NCBI GenBank assembly: GCA_022548915.1
Contig: JAKZES010000003.1
Location: 62,001 to 126,000, forward strand
Length of the DNA: 64,000 nt
From: Verrucomicrobiaceae bacterium E54
GTDB lineage: Bacteria > Verrucomicrobiota > Verrucomicrobiia > Verrucomicrobiales > Akkermansiaceae
Direction: 5' to 3'
The position numbers and the translations under genes were made by a program. Of this stretch, positions 28,001 to 36,266 are shown in pieces. Numbering within the stretch: position 1 is the first letter of the stretch; every line of letters begins with the position of its first letter. Below the pieces are notes generated by a model. That model did no database searches. It saw nothing but the letters and a program-made list of their open reading frames with translations, and was not told the DNA's origin.

Positions 28001-31000
28001 TCCACCGGGGAGGACCGGGTCGCGGTCGAGGCGACGGCCAATGCCGGATCGGACATCGCGACCACGAGCTTCGACGGTTCTCCGGTGCGGGTCTTCCTCA
28101 ATGGTGGTGCCTCGAGTCACCCCGACGGTCCCGACAGCCTCACCGCCACCTGGTTGTGGGATGGGGGCAGCGCGACGGGACTGCGGACCTTCGCCGACAT
28201 TCCGGCTTCGGTGACGTCGATCGAACTGGTGCTGACCGACGGACGCGGGGGAGTGGCCAAGGACACCATCAACGTCGACATCATCCAGCCGCCCCTGATC
28301 GATGCCGGAGTGGATCGGTCGGTGGTCGATGTCGATGCCGACGGCTCCGTTCGACTGAATGTCAGCGGTTCGGTCCTTTCCCAGGATGCTCCGGTGGTGT
28401 CGTGGACGTGGCGCTGGACAGGCGGGTCCTTCAACGGCCAATCCGGAACGATCACGCTGACCGAGGCGGCGCAGGGTCAGCCGGTCACGCTCGAAGTGAT
28501 CGATGCCAACGGCTTGTCGCGTCAGACTTCCTTCCACTTTTCCCTCCTGGATGCCGATCCGCAGCCCGACATCATCACGGCGGCGGACGGCGAGTACGGG
28601 GACATGTTTGGTGCGGCGGTGTCGATCGATGACGGGGTGGCGCTGGTGGGTGCTCCCGAGAAGGAGTTTGGCGGCACGGTGCTCGGGGCGAGCTACCTGC
28701 TTGAGGACGTCACCGGGAACTGGCAGCAGATTCCGCTGCCCATGGCGCTGCGCCAGGGGGAGTCGGTTCTGGTCGAGGGCGATGAGGCCCTGGTGGGGGC
28801 GCCGTCCGACAACAGCGATGGATCCGGCGCGCCCGGGTCGGTCGAGGTCTACCGGAAGGCGAACGGAAACTGGAATTACCACGCGAGCCTCGTGCCGGTG
28901 GATCCGGCGACCGGTTTCCCGCGCACGGGTCTCGAGTCCGACGGGGATTTCGGCCTCTCGATGGACCGGGACGGCGACTTGCTGATCGTGGGGGCGCCGA
29001 CTTCGAACTCGAATGACGGACGGGCGTTCGTGTTCGAGTTGGTCGCAGGCGAGTGGGAGCAGGTGGCGGAGATCAATCCACCGGCCTTTGCCACGACCGA
29101 AGGATCTCCGGGCTTCGGGGTCGCAGTGGCGATTCACGGAGACTTCGCGGTGGTTGGAAGCAAGGTCTATCAGGGTAACCTCAATTCGGGCGCGGCCTTC
29201 GTCTATGAGCGTGATGCCGCGGGAGCGTGGAGCTTCGTGACCCACTTCGAAAGCGACAACGTCAGCGACCCTGGTATCACCCCCTTCGACCGCTTTGCGT
29301 ATGCCGTGGACATCGGCGAGACCGAGTTGCTGGTCGGAGCATCGGGGGACGACGAGGGCGTGAAATCGGGGGCGCTCTACCGCTACTCGCTCGTTTACGA
29401 CGCCATGTCGGACACCCGCGCATGGAGCCGCGTGGAAAAGATTGCTTCACCGGCCAACGGCTTCGGCTCAAGCATCGCGCTGGAGGGCGCGGCGCTTGCC
29501 GTGGCGGCGTGGTCGGAAGCCGCCGGCGGGCTCCGTGGGGCGGTCTACACGTATCTTCTAACGGGAGGGACCTGGCAGCAATCGGGCTATCTGCCGATGA
29601 ACACCTCGATCGACCCCGGGGTCGCCAGCAGCTCCTATCTCGGGTTGAGGGAGGCGTCCCTGGATCACGATGGCAACCATCTCATTGTCGGAGCGCCCGA
29701 GGCCTTTGATTCGTCCATCGTCCGGGGGAATGGACGAGCCTACATCTACCGCAATTTCGCCGGCCTCGACCCGGATGCCAACTTCGAGCCCTTGGCGGAT
29801 GCCGGTGCGGACATTCCGGCGGTGGACACCATCGTCCGGGGCCCCGCGCCGGATTACGAGATCATCGAGCCGCTCGGTTCCGAGGAGGTGCTGCTGGATG
29901 GCAGCGGTTCCTCGGATCTTGAAGACAGCATCGTTTCATGGGAGTGGAACTGGAATGGTGGCAGCGCGACCGGCGAAACGGTCAGCGCCCGTTTCCCGGT
30001 CGGGACGACGACGGTCACGCTGACCGTGACCGATGACCAGGGAGTCGTGAACAGCGACACCGTCGATGTGATCGTGTCGCTCGCCCAGGTCGCCCCCGAC
30101 CCGCTGGCGGATACCACCGGCAATACACTCACGGTGAACCTGCCGGTGGCCGGGGCGAAGTGGCGGCTTTCCTCGGAGTTCGAGTGGCACGACAGCGGCC
30201 ACACGATCACCCAGGGCATCCTCGCCGACGCGAGTTATCGGCTCGAGATGCTGGCCTATCCGGGTTCGCCCGAAATTCTCAGCGAGTTGATCCTAACCGA
30301 GAGCGATGGCACGACGACGCTGAGCCCCGCCATCGATCCGCCGTCGCTACCGGCCGAGAACGGGATCATCGGCTTTCCCGAGAATGCGGAGGGTTTCGGT
30401 TGGCGACTGGTCGGCGAAACGTCGTTACGCAACGCGGTCGAGAACAACGACGGCATTGCCGACTTCTCCGATGTGAGTCTTCCACTTGGCACCTACCGCA
30501 TCGAGTTCAAGCCGGTGGCCGGGTTCGCGACCCCGCCGTCGCGACTCGTGACCGTGGTGTCCGGTACGACGCACTTCACCTCCAGCGGCTACCAGCAGCT
30601 CGCCAGTTACGATCCGGCCAAAACCTTCGAGCAGGTCGTGCCCCCGCAGCAACTCGGCAATCCCAATCACTTCACCGGCATGATCCTTACCCGGCTGGGA
30701 AGGGGAACGGGCACCGTGGTCTCGGAGCGCGTCGTCCTCACCGCCGCCCACTTGTTCTTCGACGAGAACGGCCTCACCTTCGAGGAGGTTGAGTGGTTTC
30801 CGCGTCAGCAGCAGGGCGAGTATCAGGCGGAGCCGGTGAGTCCCCGTGGCATCCTCTACCGCACCAGCTACGCCAAGCTCGTGGCACCCGATACCGTGCC
30901 GGATGAAGTGACCTCGCTGCCGGACGACGATCAGGAGGTCGATTTCGCGGTGCTCTATTTCAACACCGACAACGCCTGGACCAGTGGGGAAGCCGGGTTT

Positions 31001-32068
31001 CTTGAATCCTCGGCGCAGAAGAACTGGCTGACGGGTACCGAGCCGAAGCTCGCCGTGGGCTATCCTCAGCGCAGCCAGCCGTTTCCCCAGCGCGGGACTC
31101 TCTTCGAAAAGGACCTGCTGCAGCCGCTCACCCCGCTGGACGCGAATTCCCCGCCCAAGCTGTACTCCACGGATGAACTGTCCGGAGACGGGGGTGCCAG
31201 CGGCAGTGCGCTCTTCGTCCAACCCGCGGGCGCTCCGGCACCGTACCCGGCCGCGGTTCTTCTCGCGGGGCAGGGACGCGCCGTCTATCGGGTGATCGAC
31301 CAGGACGTGACCCGGATGATCAAGGACGGCGAGGACGCGGCGTCCGGAAACGACGAGGTGCTCGACAGCAGTTCGTCCTTGGTCGGATTCGGCGGGCTCG
31401 GAGGCTTCACCACGCTGGCCGTCCAGATCACGCCGAACGAGACCTTGGCCGCCGCGCGCTGGAGCATCACGCCGGATGTCGGCAGCGGCTACACGAATGT
31501 CATGCCGGGCGACCGCGTCGCCTTCAACTCGAACTGGGAGAGCTTCACCGTGAGCTTCAGCGACGTGCCGGGTTATGCGACGCCGGAGCCCCTGTTCTAT
31601 CTGAAGGAACAGGTCAACTCCGGGGCGACGAACACCTACTCGGTGGTTTACGAGCCGCTCTCGAGCTACGAGATCTGGCTTCGGGACAACGGCATCGGGA
31701 GCGACTCCGCGGACGACGACCGGGACTCGCTCGAGGCGCTGGTGGAGTATGCGCTCGACCGCGATCCTGGCGTGTCGGACTACCTCGCGCCGATCCGGAT
31801 GGTGCAAAATCCCTCGCAGGACACATTCGCCGAGTTCGAGGTGTATGTCAGCGCGGTGGCGGATGGCATCCGCTACGAGGTCCAGGTCGCCAACGACCTC
31901 GGTGACTTTGCCACCGGCACCAATGTCCTGACCCTGCGGACCCTGACCAAGGCCGACGGCACTTCGGACTACCTGGTGATTCCCGACACCCAACCGATCA
32001 GTGCCTCGAACACGCGCTTCGGGCGGGTGGTCATCACCCACGACCGCAGTCTATCCACCGCTCCCTGA
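25028..32068 (+). CDS. Giant exported multi-domain protein with PKD, FG-GAP-like and trypsin-like protease domains
   Basis: 2346 residues from the ATG at 25028, which yields a signal peptide (MPSQTQVLLTFLAWFVVPSL, FGQ). Approximate order: ThuA/DJ-1-like N-terminal domain (20-240), lamin-tail domain (257-385, VVITEFMMAPEGSG), two GW-type InlB-like repeats (435-564), PKD (568-653), a propeller-like stretch, two PKD domains (998-1172), FG-GAP-like repeats (1177-1578, FGAAVSIDDGVALVGAPE), another PKD (1581-1684), then a trypsin-fold domain (1858-2098). The catalytic triad is visible: His1908 in LTAAH, Asp1972 in VDFAVLYF and Ser2058 in GGASGSALF. The C-terminal end resembles the terminal modules of two other large exported proteins here. 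Surface-located proteolysis is inferred. A TGA stop ends it cleanly and glsA follows after 29 bp. Confidence 0.82.
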   Translation: MPSQTQVLLTFLAWFVVPSLFGQVLLISDQQGFRTLASELREEGYDVTLREEEYDNNYANLLDATFLDSFAVIVYSETGFQSVGSVIPANVAAGLENYVNAGGHLLVTGNDVFAHPADGAMASLVGSTSTADYFVSLDTWVVPDIDHPVLNGPYGNFRGQTFTGINFRDFSGGYDTAEPNVAAGTIELATLGSPRGTGKLLFTDRPGPAGSVTFWNGGTADPNVDPQDELLAGTETGSIFRNYLASTDGLPAAPGGKVVITEFMMAPEGSGNSIGQYIEIFNAGPTSIDLDGWSIRKTNTTTGHTISGSVVVAPGTYALLGQTADLGGTLATGVTADYDYDDFDFLSGGSGLQLVDDQGVEVDHVNVVFGTFFPDASYNGVAHVFTGTVDDDNKEFPAWAKAIATEPGYDPGNIDLGSPGTAGSDQSAIEAVPLSYYVSFDLGDLGTLTGGDLLQTVEAGTSAEAPTFGVDPGWLFAGWNLDFSTVIGPMVVTAQYVPEIFQLTFVEGTNGTRTGGGPLTQFVSVLDPVVEPVITADPGWRFAGWDTDFSLVTSDLTITALFEAGPSAVAGGDVEIADLNDDDQVLVRLDGSASQPATGTIASWDWTWPGGSASGEVVDVIFPANDLAIPVTLTVTDGAGDTAVDTLNLTVLRRETGLFKDFAGFTGGIDDTYLAGDTLLVDGSDAASTEVFRLTAGTWVESPITPGGPDLALVDSDTIVSGDFTNLTGFTVHRWSGGAWIGTGQTIVGSLPPVDGSRKTFAFTSDTVVIGDGNNDGSATDGGRVDVFEWTADTWTHATSLQPGDGLGVGARYGDVLAVEGDLMVIAKRIELFSGSYVGRRLDVFRRAGGSWSFDESIFYDPSVPTSISRFLEDTELDLRNGTILARTTAPATFVVIEEIASTWVQTEISYSFSEFSFINGLHLDSDSTALIASGNAALRLYERDLSASDWTGFAGAGRPPLVSSFTRAGDFESGRAAIINGSSVRLLMDGSTGEDRVAVEATANAGSDIATTSFDGSPVRVFLNGGASSHPDGPDSLTATWLWDGGSATGLRTFADIPASVTSIELVLTDGRGGVAKDTINVDIIQPPLIDAGVDRSVVDVDADGSVRLNVSGSVLSQDAPVVSWTWRWTGGSFNGQSGTITLTEAAQGQPVTLEVIDANGLSRQTSFHFSLLDADPQPDIITAADGEYGDMFGAAVSIDDGVALVGAPEKEFGGTVLGASYLLEDVTGNWQQIPLPMALRQGESVLVEGDEALVGAPSDNSDGSGAPGSVEVYRKANGNWNYHASLVPVDPATGFPRTGLESDGDFGLSMDRDGDLLIVGAPTSNSNDGRAFVFELVAGEWEQVAEINPPAFATTEGSPGFGVAVAIHGDFAVVGSKVYQGNLNSGAAFVYERDAAGAWSFVTHFESDNVSDPGITPFDRFAYAVDIGETELLVGASGDDEGVKSGALYRYSLVYDAMSDTRAWSRVEKIASPANGFGSSIALEGAALAVAAWSEAAGGLRGAVYTYLLTGGTWQQSGYLPMNTSIDPGVASSSYLGLREASLDHDGNHLIVGAPEAFDSSIVRGNGRAYIYRNFAGLDPDANFEPLADAGADIPAVDTIVRGPAPDYEIIEPLGSEEVLLDGSGSSDLEDSIVSWEWNWNGGSATGETVSARFPVGTTTVTLTVTDDQGVVNSDTVDVIVSLAQVAPDPLADTTGNTLTVNLPVAGAKWRLSSEFEWHDSGHTITQGILADASYRLEMLAYPGSPEILSELILTESDGTTTLSPAIDPPSLPAENGIIGFPENAEGFGWRLVGETSLRNAVENNDGIADFSDVSLPLGTYRIEFKPVAGFATPPSRLVTVVSGTTHFTSSGYQQLASYDPAKTFEQVVPPQQLGNPNHFTGMILTRLGRGTGTVVSERVVLTAAHLFFDENGLTFEEVEWFPRQQQGEYQAEPVSPRGILYRTSYAKLVAPDTVPDEVTSLPDDDQEVDFAVLYFNTDNAWTSGEAGFLESSAQKNWLTGTEPKLAVGYPQRSQPFPQRGTLFEKDLLQPLTPLDANSPPKLYSTDELSGDGGASGSALFVQPAGAPAPYPAAVLLAGQGRAVYRVIDQDVTRMIKDGEDAASGNDEVLDSSSSLVGFGGLGGFTTLAVQITPNETLAAARWSITPDVGSGYTNVMPGDRVAFNSNWESFTVSFSDVPGYATPEPLFYLKEQVNSGATNTYSVVYEPLSSYEIWLRDNGIGSDSADDDRDSLEALVEYALDRDPGVSDYLAPIRMVQNPSQDTFAEFEVYVSAVADGIRYEVQVANDLGDFATGTNVLTLRTLTKADGTSDYLVIPDTQPISASNTRFGRVVITHDRSLSTAP

Positions 32069-32097
32069 CGACTTCCGTTCCGACGATCCCACGACCC

Positions 32098-33927
32098 ATG
32101 AACGCACCCCTGCCCCCGATTCAAAAGATACTGGAAGGCCTCCATGCCGAACTGATGGAAAACCGCGGCGGTGAAGTCGCAACCTACATTCCCGAACTGG
32201 GGAAGGCCGATCCCGAATGGTTCGGCGTCTGCCTGGTGACCGCCGACGGGCAGGTCTATCAGGTCGGCGAATGCGGTCAGCAGTTCACCATCCAGTCGAT
32301 TTCCAAGCCCTTCGTCTACGGCATCGCGCTGGACGACCACGGCAAGGACGCCGTGCTGGAAAAGGTCTGGATGGAGCCGTCCGGCGAGGCCTTCAACGCG
32401 ATCAGCCTCAGGCCCGGCACCGGCAAGCCGGCCAACCCGATGATCAACGCCGGGGCGATCACCTCGAACTCGATGGTGGCGGGAGACGGCGTCGAGGAAG
32501 TCGTCGGCCGGATCAAGCAGGTGCTCGGGACTTACGCGGGTCGCGAACTGACGATCGACGAATCGGTCTATCGCTCGGAAAGCGAGACCGGGCATCGCAA
32601 CCGCGCGATCGGCTACATGCTGCGGAACTTCGACATCCTCGAGGAGGATCCGACGGACTGTCTCGAGGCGTATTTCATGCAGTGCGCCATCTCGGTGAAC
32701 TGCCGCGATCTCGGCATGATGGCGGCGACGCTTGCGAACGGTGGCGTCAATCCATGCACCGGCAAGCGGGCGGTGAGTCGCCAGCACGTCGAGAACATCC
32801 TCAGCGTGATGGGCTCCTGCGGGATGTACGACGCGGCGGGCGAATGGATCTACAATGTCGGGATGCCGGCGAAGAGTGGCGTCGCCGGGGGCATCCTCGC
32901 GGTGCTGCCGGGACAGCTCGGCATCGGGGTCTTCTCCCCGCGTCTCGATCCCTGCGGCAACAGCGTGCGGGGCATCGAGGTGTGCCGCGGGATCTCCCGC
33001 AAGTTCGGGCTCCACATGTTCCAGGTGCCGCAGCTTTCCACTTCGGTGCTGCGGCGGGTCGGTAGCCTGATGCAGACCCGCTCCAGCCGCCTGCGCTCGA
33101 AGGCGCAGACCCGCAAGCTCAAGGAGTCGGCCGGCATGGTCCGGGTGCTTGAATTGCAGGGTGACCTGAACTTCGGCACGGCGGAGTTCGCGATGCGCCA
33201 GCTCACCGAGGACGCTGCGGGCGTGCGCGAGTTGGTCCTCGATTTTGCCCATGTCACCCGGCTCGACTCGAGCGCGACCGGGGTGCTGTCACTGGCCTTC
33301 GCGAGCTGGTTGGAATCCGGACGGCGCATCTCGATCTGCCGTTGCGAGCGGTTCCCGTCGCTGCGGGAGATCATCGAGGCGGAGGCTTCCGACCTCAGCG
33401 ACAAGGCGGAGTTCTTCGACGACATGCCGGCGGCTCTTGAGGAGGTCGAGAACCGAATACTGGAGGAAGCCGGCCTGCGCCGTCACAGCTCCGAGCGCGT
33501 CGGACTCGAGTGCTGCTACCTGCTGGAGGGATTCACGGTGAAGGAGCTCGAGTTCATCCGGGGCGTCCTCGAGCCGGTCGCCTTCCCCGAAGGAAGCAGC
33601 CTGATGAATGTCGGCGACGAGCCCGACGGCATGTATTTCCTGATGCGGGGAAAGGCGAGTGCCTGGATCACCACCGAGGGCGGTCTCCAGCGCCGGGTCG
33701 CGACCTTTTCCCCGGGGATGAATTTCGGGGAAATGGGCCTGCTCGACGACAGTCCACGCTCGGCTGAGATCCGCGCCGACAGCGATCTCGAGACGCTGAA
33801 ACTCACCAAGGACGGATTGCGGAAAATGGGCACCGACGTGCTGGCCACCTTGCTGGCCAACCTGACCCGGATCCTGGCCGATCGATTGAGGGAGGCCAAT
33901 GCGGAGCTTTCCCAGCTGCATTCCTGA
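32098..33927 (+). CDS. glsA: Glutaminase fused to STAS and cyclic-nucleotide-binding domains
   Basis: 609 residues. Residues 1-310 are a serine-dependent beta-lactamase-like glutaminase, with the catalytic SISK motif (Ser67, Lys70), NPMINAGAI, and the GVAGGILAVLPG segment. It hydrolyses glutamine to glutamate and ammonia in the cytosol. Residues about 346-445 form a STAS domain (LDFAHVTRLDSSATGVL). Residues about 479-600 form a cNMP-binding domain with a complete phosphate-binding cassette, FGEMGLLDDSPRSAEI, including its Glu and Arg. Standard glutaminases are about 310 residues, so the tail is regulatory. The adenylate cyclase gene overlaps its 3' end by 29 bp, strongly suggesting local cyclic-nucleotide control. 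Confidence 0.93.
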   Translation: MNAPLPPIQKILEGLHAELMENRGGEVATYIPELGKADPEWFGVCLVTADGQVYQVGECGQQFTIQSISKPFVYGIALDDHGKDAVLEKVWMEPSGEAFNAISLRPGTGKPANPMINAGAITSNSMVAGDGVEEVVGRIKQVLGTYAGRELTIDESVYRSESETGHRNRAIGYMLRNFDILEEDPTDCLEAYFMQCAISVNCRDLGMMAATLANGGVNPCTGKRAVSRQHVENILSVMGSCGMYDAAGEWIYNVGMPAKSGVAGGILAVLPGQLGIGVFSPRLDPCGNSVRGIEVCRGISRKFGLHMFQVPQLSTSVLRRVGSLMQTRSSRLRSKAQTRKLKESAGMVRVLELQGDLNFGTAEFAMRQLTEDAAGVRELVLDFAHVTRLDSSATGVLSLAFASWLESGRRISICRCERFPSLREIIEAEASDLSDKAEFFDDMPAALEEVENRILEEAGLRRHSSERVGLECCYLLEGFTVKELEFIRGVLEPVAFPEGSSLMNVGDEPDGMYFLMRGKASAWITTEGGLQRRVATFSPGMNFGEMGLLDDSPRSAEIRADSDLETLKLTKDGLRKMGTDVLATLLANLTRILADRLREANAELSQLHS

Positions 33928-36046
33928 TGACCCAGCCCCGCACATCCCCGAGCGACCCGAGGTGAGCAAACCGCGCTGGAACCGTCGGCTCAAGCGCCTG
34001 GGTGCCACACTCCTCATCGGGGCGCTGGCTTCGACCATGGGCGTCCTGTTGCTGGACCGCGGCCCCGGCCTCGGGCTCCAGCGCCTCAGCTACGACCTGC
34101 CGTTCCGCTTCACCGAGAGCGAGCCGCCGGACGAACTCGTGCTCGTCTACCTCGACGAGGCGACCTACACGGACCTCGACCAACCGCTCAGCCAACCGCT
34201 CGACCGCCGCTTCCACGCGGAGCTGACGAAGCGACTGACGGCTGTCGGGGCGCGCACGATCGTCTTCGACATCCTCTTTCACGACTCCCGGCCGGAGGAG
34301 GACGAGCCGTTTGCCCGCGCCATCGAAGCGCACGGACGGGTCGTCCTGGCCGGCGAACGGATGCGCAGCCGCGGGGGCTCCTCCGACCGCGACAGTCTGC
34401 TGCTGGCCACGCCGGACCTGCGCCGGGTGGCGGCCGGGTGGGGGCTGACCGCGGTGCCGCGCGACTCCGACGACGTGATCCGCCGGGTTCTGCCGGTGAT
34501 CGAGACCCCCTTCGGACCCCGGCCGAGCCTTGCGGAAGCCGTCCGGCGCCTGGAGACCGGGGACGAGAATCCACCGTCGATCGCGGCCCCCATGCTCCAT
34601 CATTACGGTCGTGCGGGCACTTTCCCGGGCTACCGGCTCAGCGATGTCCTCGGCGGCGGAACCATTCCGGAGGACGCTTTTCGCGACAAGATCGTGATCG
34701 TCGGCGCGCGCCAGAACGCGGGAGGTTTCGATGCGGGAAAGGATCTTTTTCTCACCCCCTACTCGGCCATCCCGATTGAGGATCCGGCGACCGGCACCCG
34801 GGTGCTGCGGCTGACGCCCGGGGTGGAAATCCAGGCGACGGCGATGGGCAACGCACTCGAAGGAAGCTGGATTGTCCGGCTCGATCCCGGGGTCGAGAAA
34901 TGGATCGTCGTCTTGCTGCCCTTCGCTTTCGCAGGCCTGGCCTGCCTGCTGCCGCCCATCCGCGGCGGCCTGCTCTGTCTCCTGCTCGCCACCGGCGTGG
35001 GCGTGGCGGGAACGCTTGCCCAGCAAATGGGCGGCGTGCAGTCCGCCTGGGCCATTCCCGCCTTCGCGCAGGCCCCGCTGGTGCTGGTGATGGCCCTCGG
35101 AGCCCACTATTTGATCGAATATTCCGCGCGCTGGAAGCTCCGCCGCGCTTTCCGCTCCTACATGTCCGAAGAGCAGGCGCGCCAGATCGATGAGGACGAG
35201 GTCAGCCTCGAACTGGGTGGCAGGGAGGTCGAGGCCACCATCCTCTTCAGTGACCTCGAGGGGTTCACGGCGATGTCGGAGGGGCTGCCGCCGCAGTCGG
35301 TGTCGAAGGCGCTGATCAGTTACTTCGAGAGGGCCACCGAGGGCATCCTCGACAACGACGGCACGATCATCAAATACGTCGGCGATGCGGTGATGGCGAC
35401 CTGGGGAGCCCCGCTCAAGGTCGACCGCGAGGCCGACCGGGCGATCGATGCGGCGATTCAGATGCAGAGGGCGAGCGCCCGCCCGATCACTCTCGAAACC
35501 ACCGGAGGCAAGGTCGAGAAAGTCCTGGGAACCCGCGTGGGGATCAACCGCGGGCCGGGTCTGGCCGGCAACCTCGGCAGTCGCCGCCGCTTCGACTACT
35601 CGGTGATCGGCGACACCACCAACACCGCCGCCCGGCTCGAGGGGCTGAACAAGATGCTCGGCACTTCGGTGCTGGTCTCCGAGGCGGTGCTGGACGCGTG
35701 CACCGAGCCGGACCGGTTCCTGACCCGGCGGATGGGGAGCTTCGTGCTGAAGGGCAAGAAGCAGGGCATCGGCGTGTTCGAAGTGATGGGTGAGCGAGGG
35801 GATGCCGCACAGGCCTTCCGCCAACGGCAGGAGGCCTACCTGATCGCCTATCAGGAGGGCTTGGGCGCCTTCGAGTCCGGCGACCTGATGGCTGCCCGCG
35901 AGGCTTTCCTGGAGGCGAAGCTCCTGCATGACTTTTTTCCCGAGGACCCGGCATCGCGGCTTTTTCTGGATGCGATCGAGTCACTGGGATCCGAGGTTCC
36001 AAAGGAGCAGGCGTGGCGGGGCGAGGTCGTGCTCAGCTCCAAATGA
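33899..36046 (+). CDS. CHASE2-domain adenylate/guanylate cyclase, membrane-bound
   Basis: 715 residues if the ATG at 33899 is used; it is preceded by a GGGAGG stretch and lies inside the end of glsA. A GTG at 33962 would shorten it by 21 residues. An N-terminal membrane segment (ATLLIGALASTMGVLLL) leads into an extracytoplasmic CHASE2 sensor domain (ARTIVFDILFHD). Three more membrane helices follow around residues 325-410. The class III cyclase domain begins near 440 with both metal-binding aspartates (Asp452 in FSDLEGFT, Asp496 in YVGDAVMATWGAP) and the YSVIGDTTNTAARLEG motif. A short TPR-like tail ends the protein. Substrate ATP is more likely than GTP, by the IGD motif. It probably signals to the cNMP domain of the neighbouring glutaminase. 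Confidence 0.9.
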   Translation: MRSFPSCIPDDPAPHIPERPEVSKPRWNRRLKRLGATLLIGALASTMGVLLLDRGPGLGLQRLSYDLPFRFTESEPPDELVLVYLDEATYTDLDQPLSQPLDRRFHAELTKRLTAVGARTIVFDILFHDSRPEEDEPFARAIEAHGRVVLAGERMRSRGGSSDRDSLLLATPDLRRVAAGWGLTAVPRDSDDVIRRVLPVIETPFGPRPSLAEAVRRLETGDENPPSIAAPMLHHYGRAGTFPGYRLSDVLGGGTIPEDAFRDKIVIVGARQNAGGFDAGKDLFLTPYSAIPIEDPATGTRVLRLTPGVEIQATAMGNALEGSWIVRLDPGVEKWIVVLLPFAFAGLACLLPPIRGGLLCLLLATGVGVAGTLAQQMGGVQSAWAIPAFAQAPLVLVMALGAHYLIEYSARWKLRRAFRSYMSEEQARQIDEDEVSLELGGREVEATILFSDLEGFTAMSEGLPPQSVSKALISYFERATEGILDNDGTIIKYVGDAVMATWGAPLKVDREADRAIDAAIQMQRASARPITLETTGGKVEKVLGTRVGINRGPGLAGNLGSRRRFDYSVIGDTTNTAARLEGLNKMLGTSVLVSEAVLDACTEPDRFLTRRMGSFVLKGKKQGIGVFEVMGERGDAAQAFRQRQEAYLIAYQEGLGAFESGDLMAAREAFLEAKLLHDFFPEDPASRLFLDAIESLGSEVPKEQAWRGEVVLSSK

Positions 36047-36094
36047 TGGGTGTGGCAGAAGGGCGCAATGGGAACTGGTGCGCAGCGCCAGGTG

Positions 36095-36155
36095 GCCGGG
36101 CCTTCCAGGCCCGGCATCTCGAACGTCGATCAAGGCCACGGGCCTGGAAGGCCCG
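36095..36155. repeat. Pair of inverted palindromes with GGGCC cores
   Basis: Two hairpins, GCCGGGCC-TTCCA-GGCCCGGC (36095-36115) and CGGGCC-TGGAA-GGCCCG (36139-36155), are also inverted relative to one another. They share the GGGCCTGGAAGGCCC core of the hairpin at 18046-18076. They occupy the 220-bp gap between the cyclase and an SDR gene, in which no other feature is seen. Confidence 0.7.
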
Positions 36156-36266
36156 GCCACAGCCCGCCGCAGGCTGATCAGGCCCACTCAATCCGCCCGC
36201 CTTTTTCAGTTTTACTCGCGGCAGGATCCCCGCTTGACGTTCCCGTGAGGCGTCGAAGGTTGGCCT

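Noticed and set aside
24950-29245. 1431-codon open frame on the minus strand antisense to the giant exported protein
   Set aside because: It is a high-GC shadow: composition is Arg/Gly/Val-rich, there are no domains, and the plus-strand protein has clear domain structure across the same bases.
33803-35929. Long minus-strand open frame opposite the cyclase
   Set aside because: No recognisable domains; explained by codon bias of the plus-strand cyclase gene.
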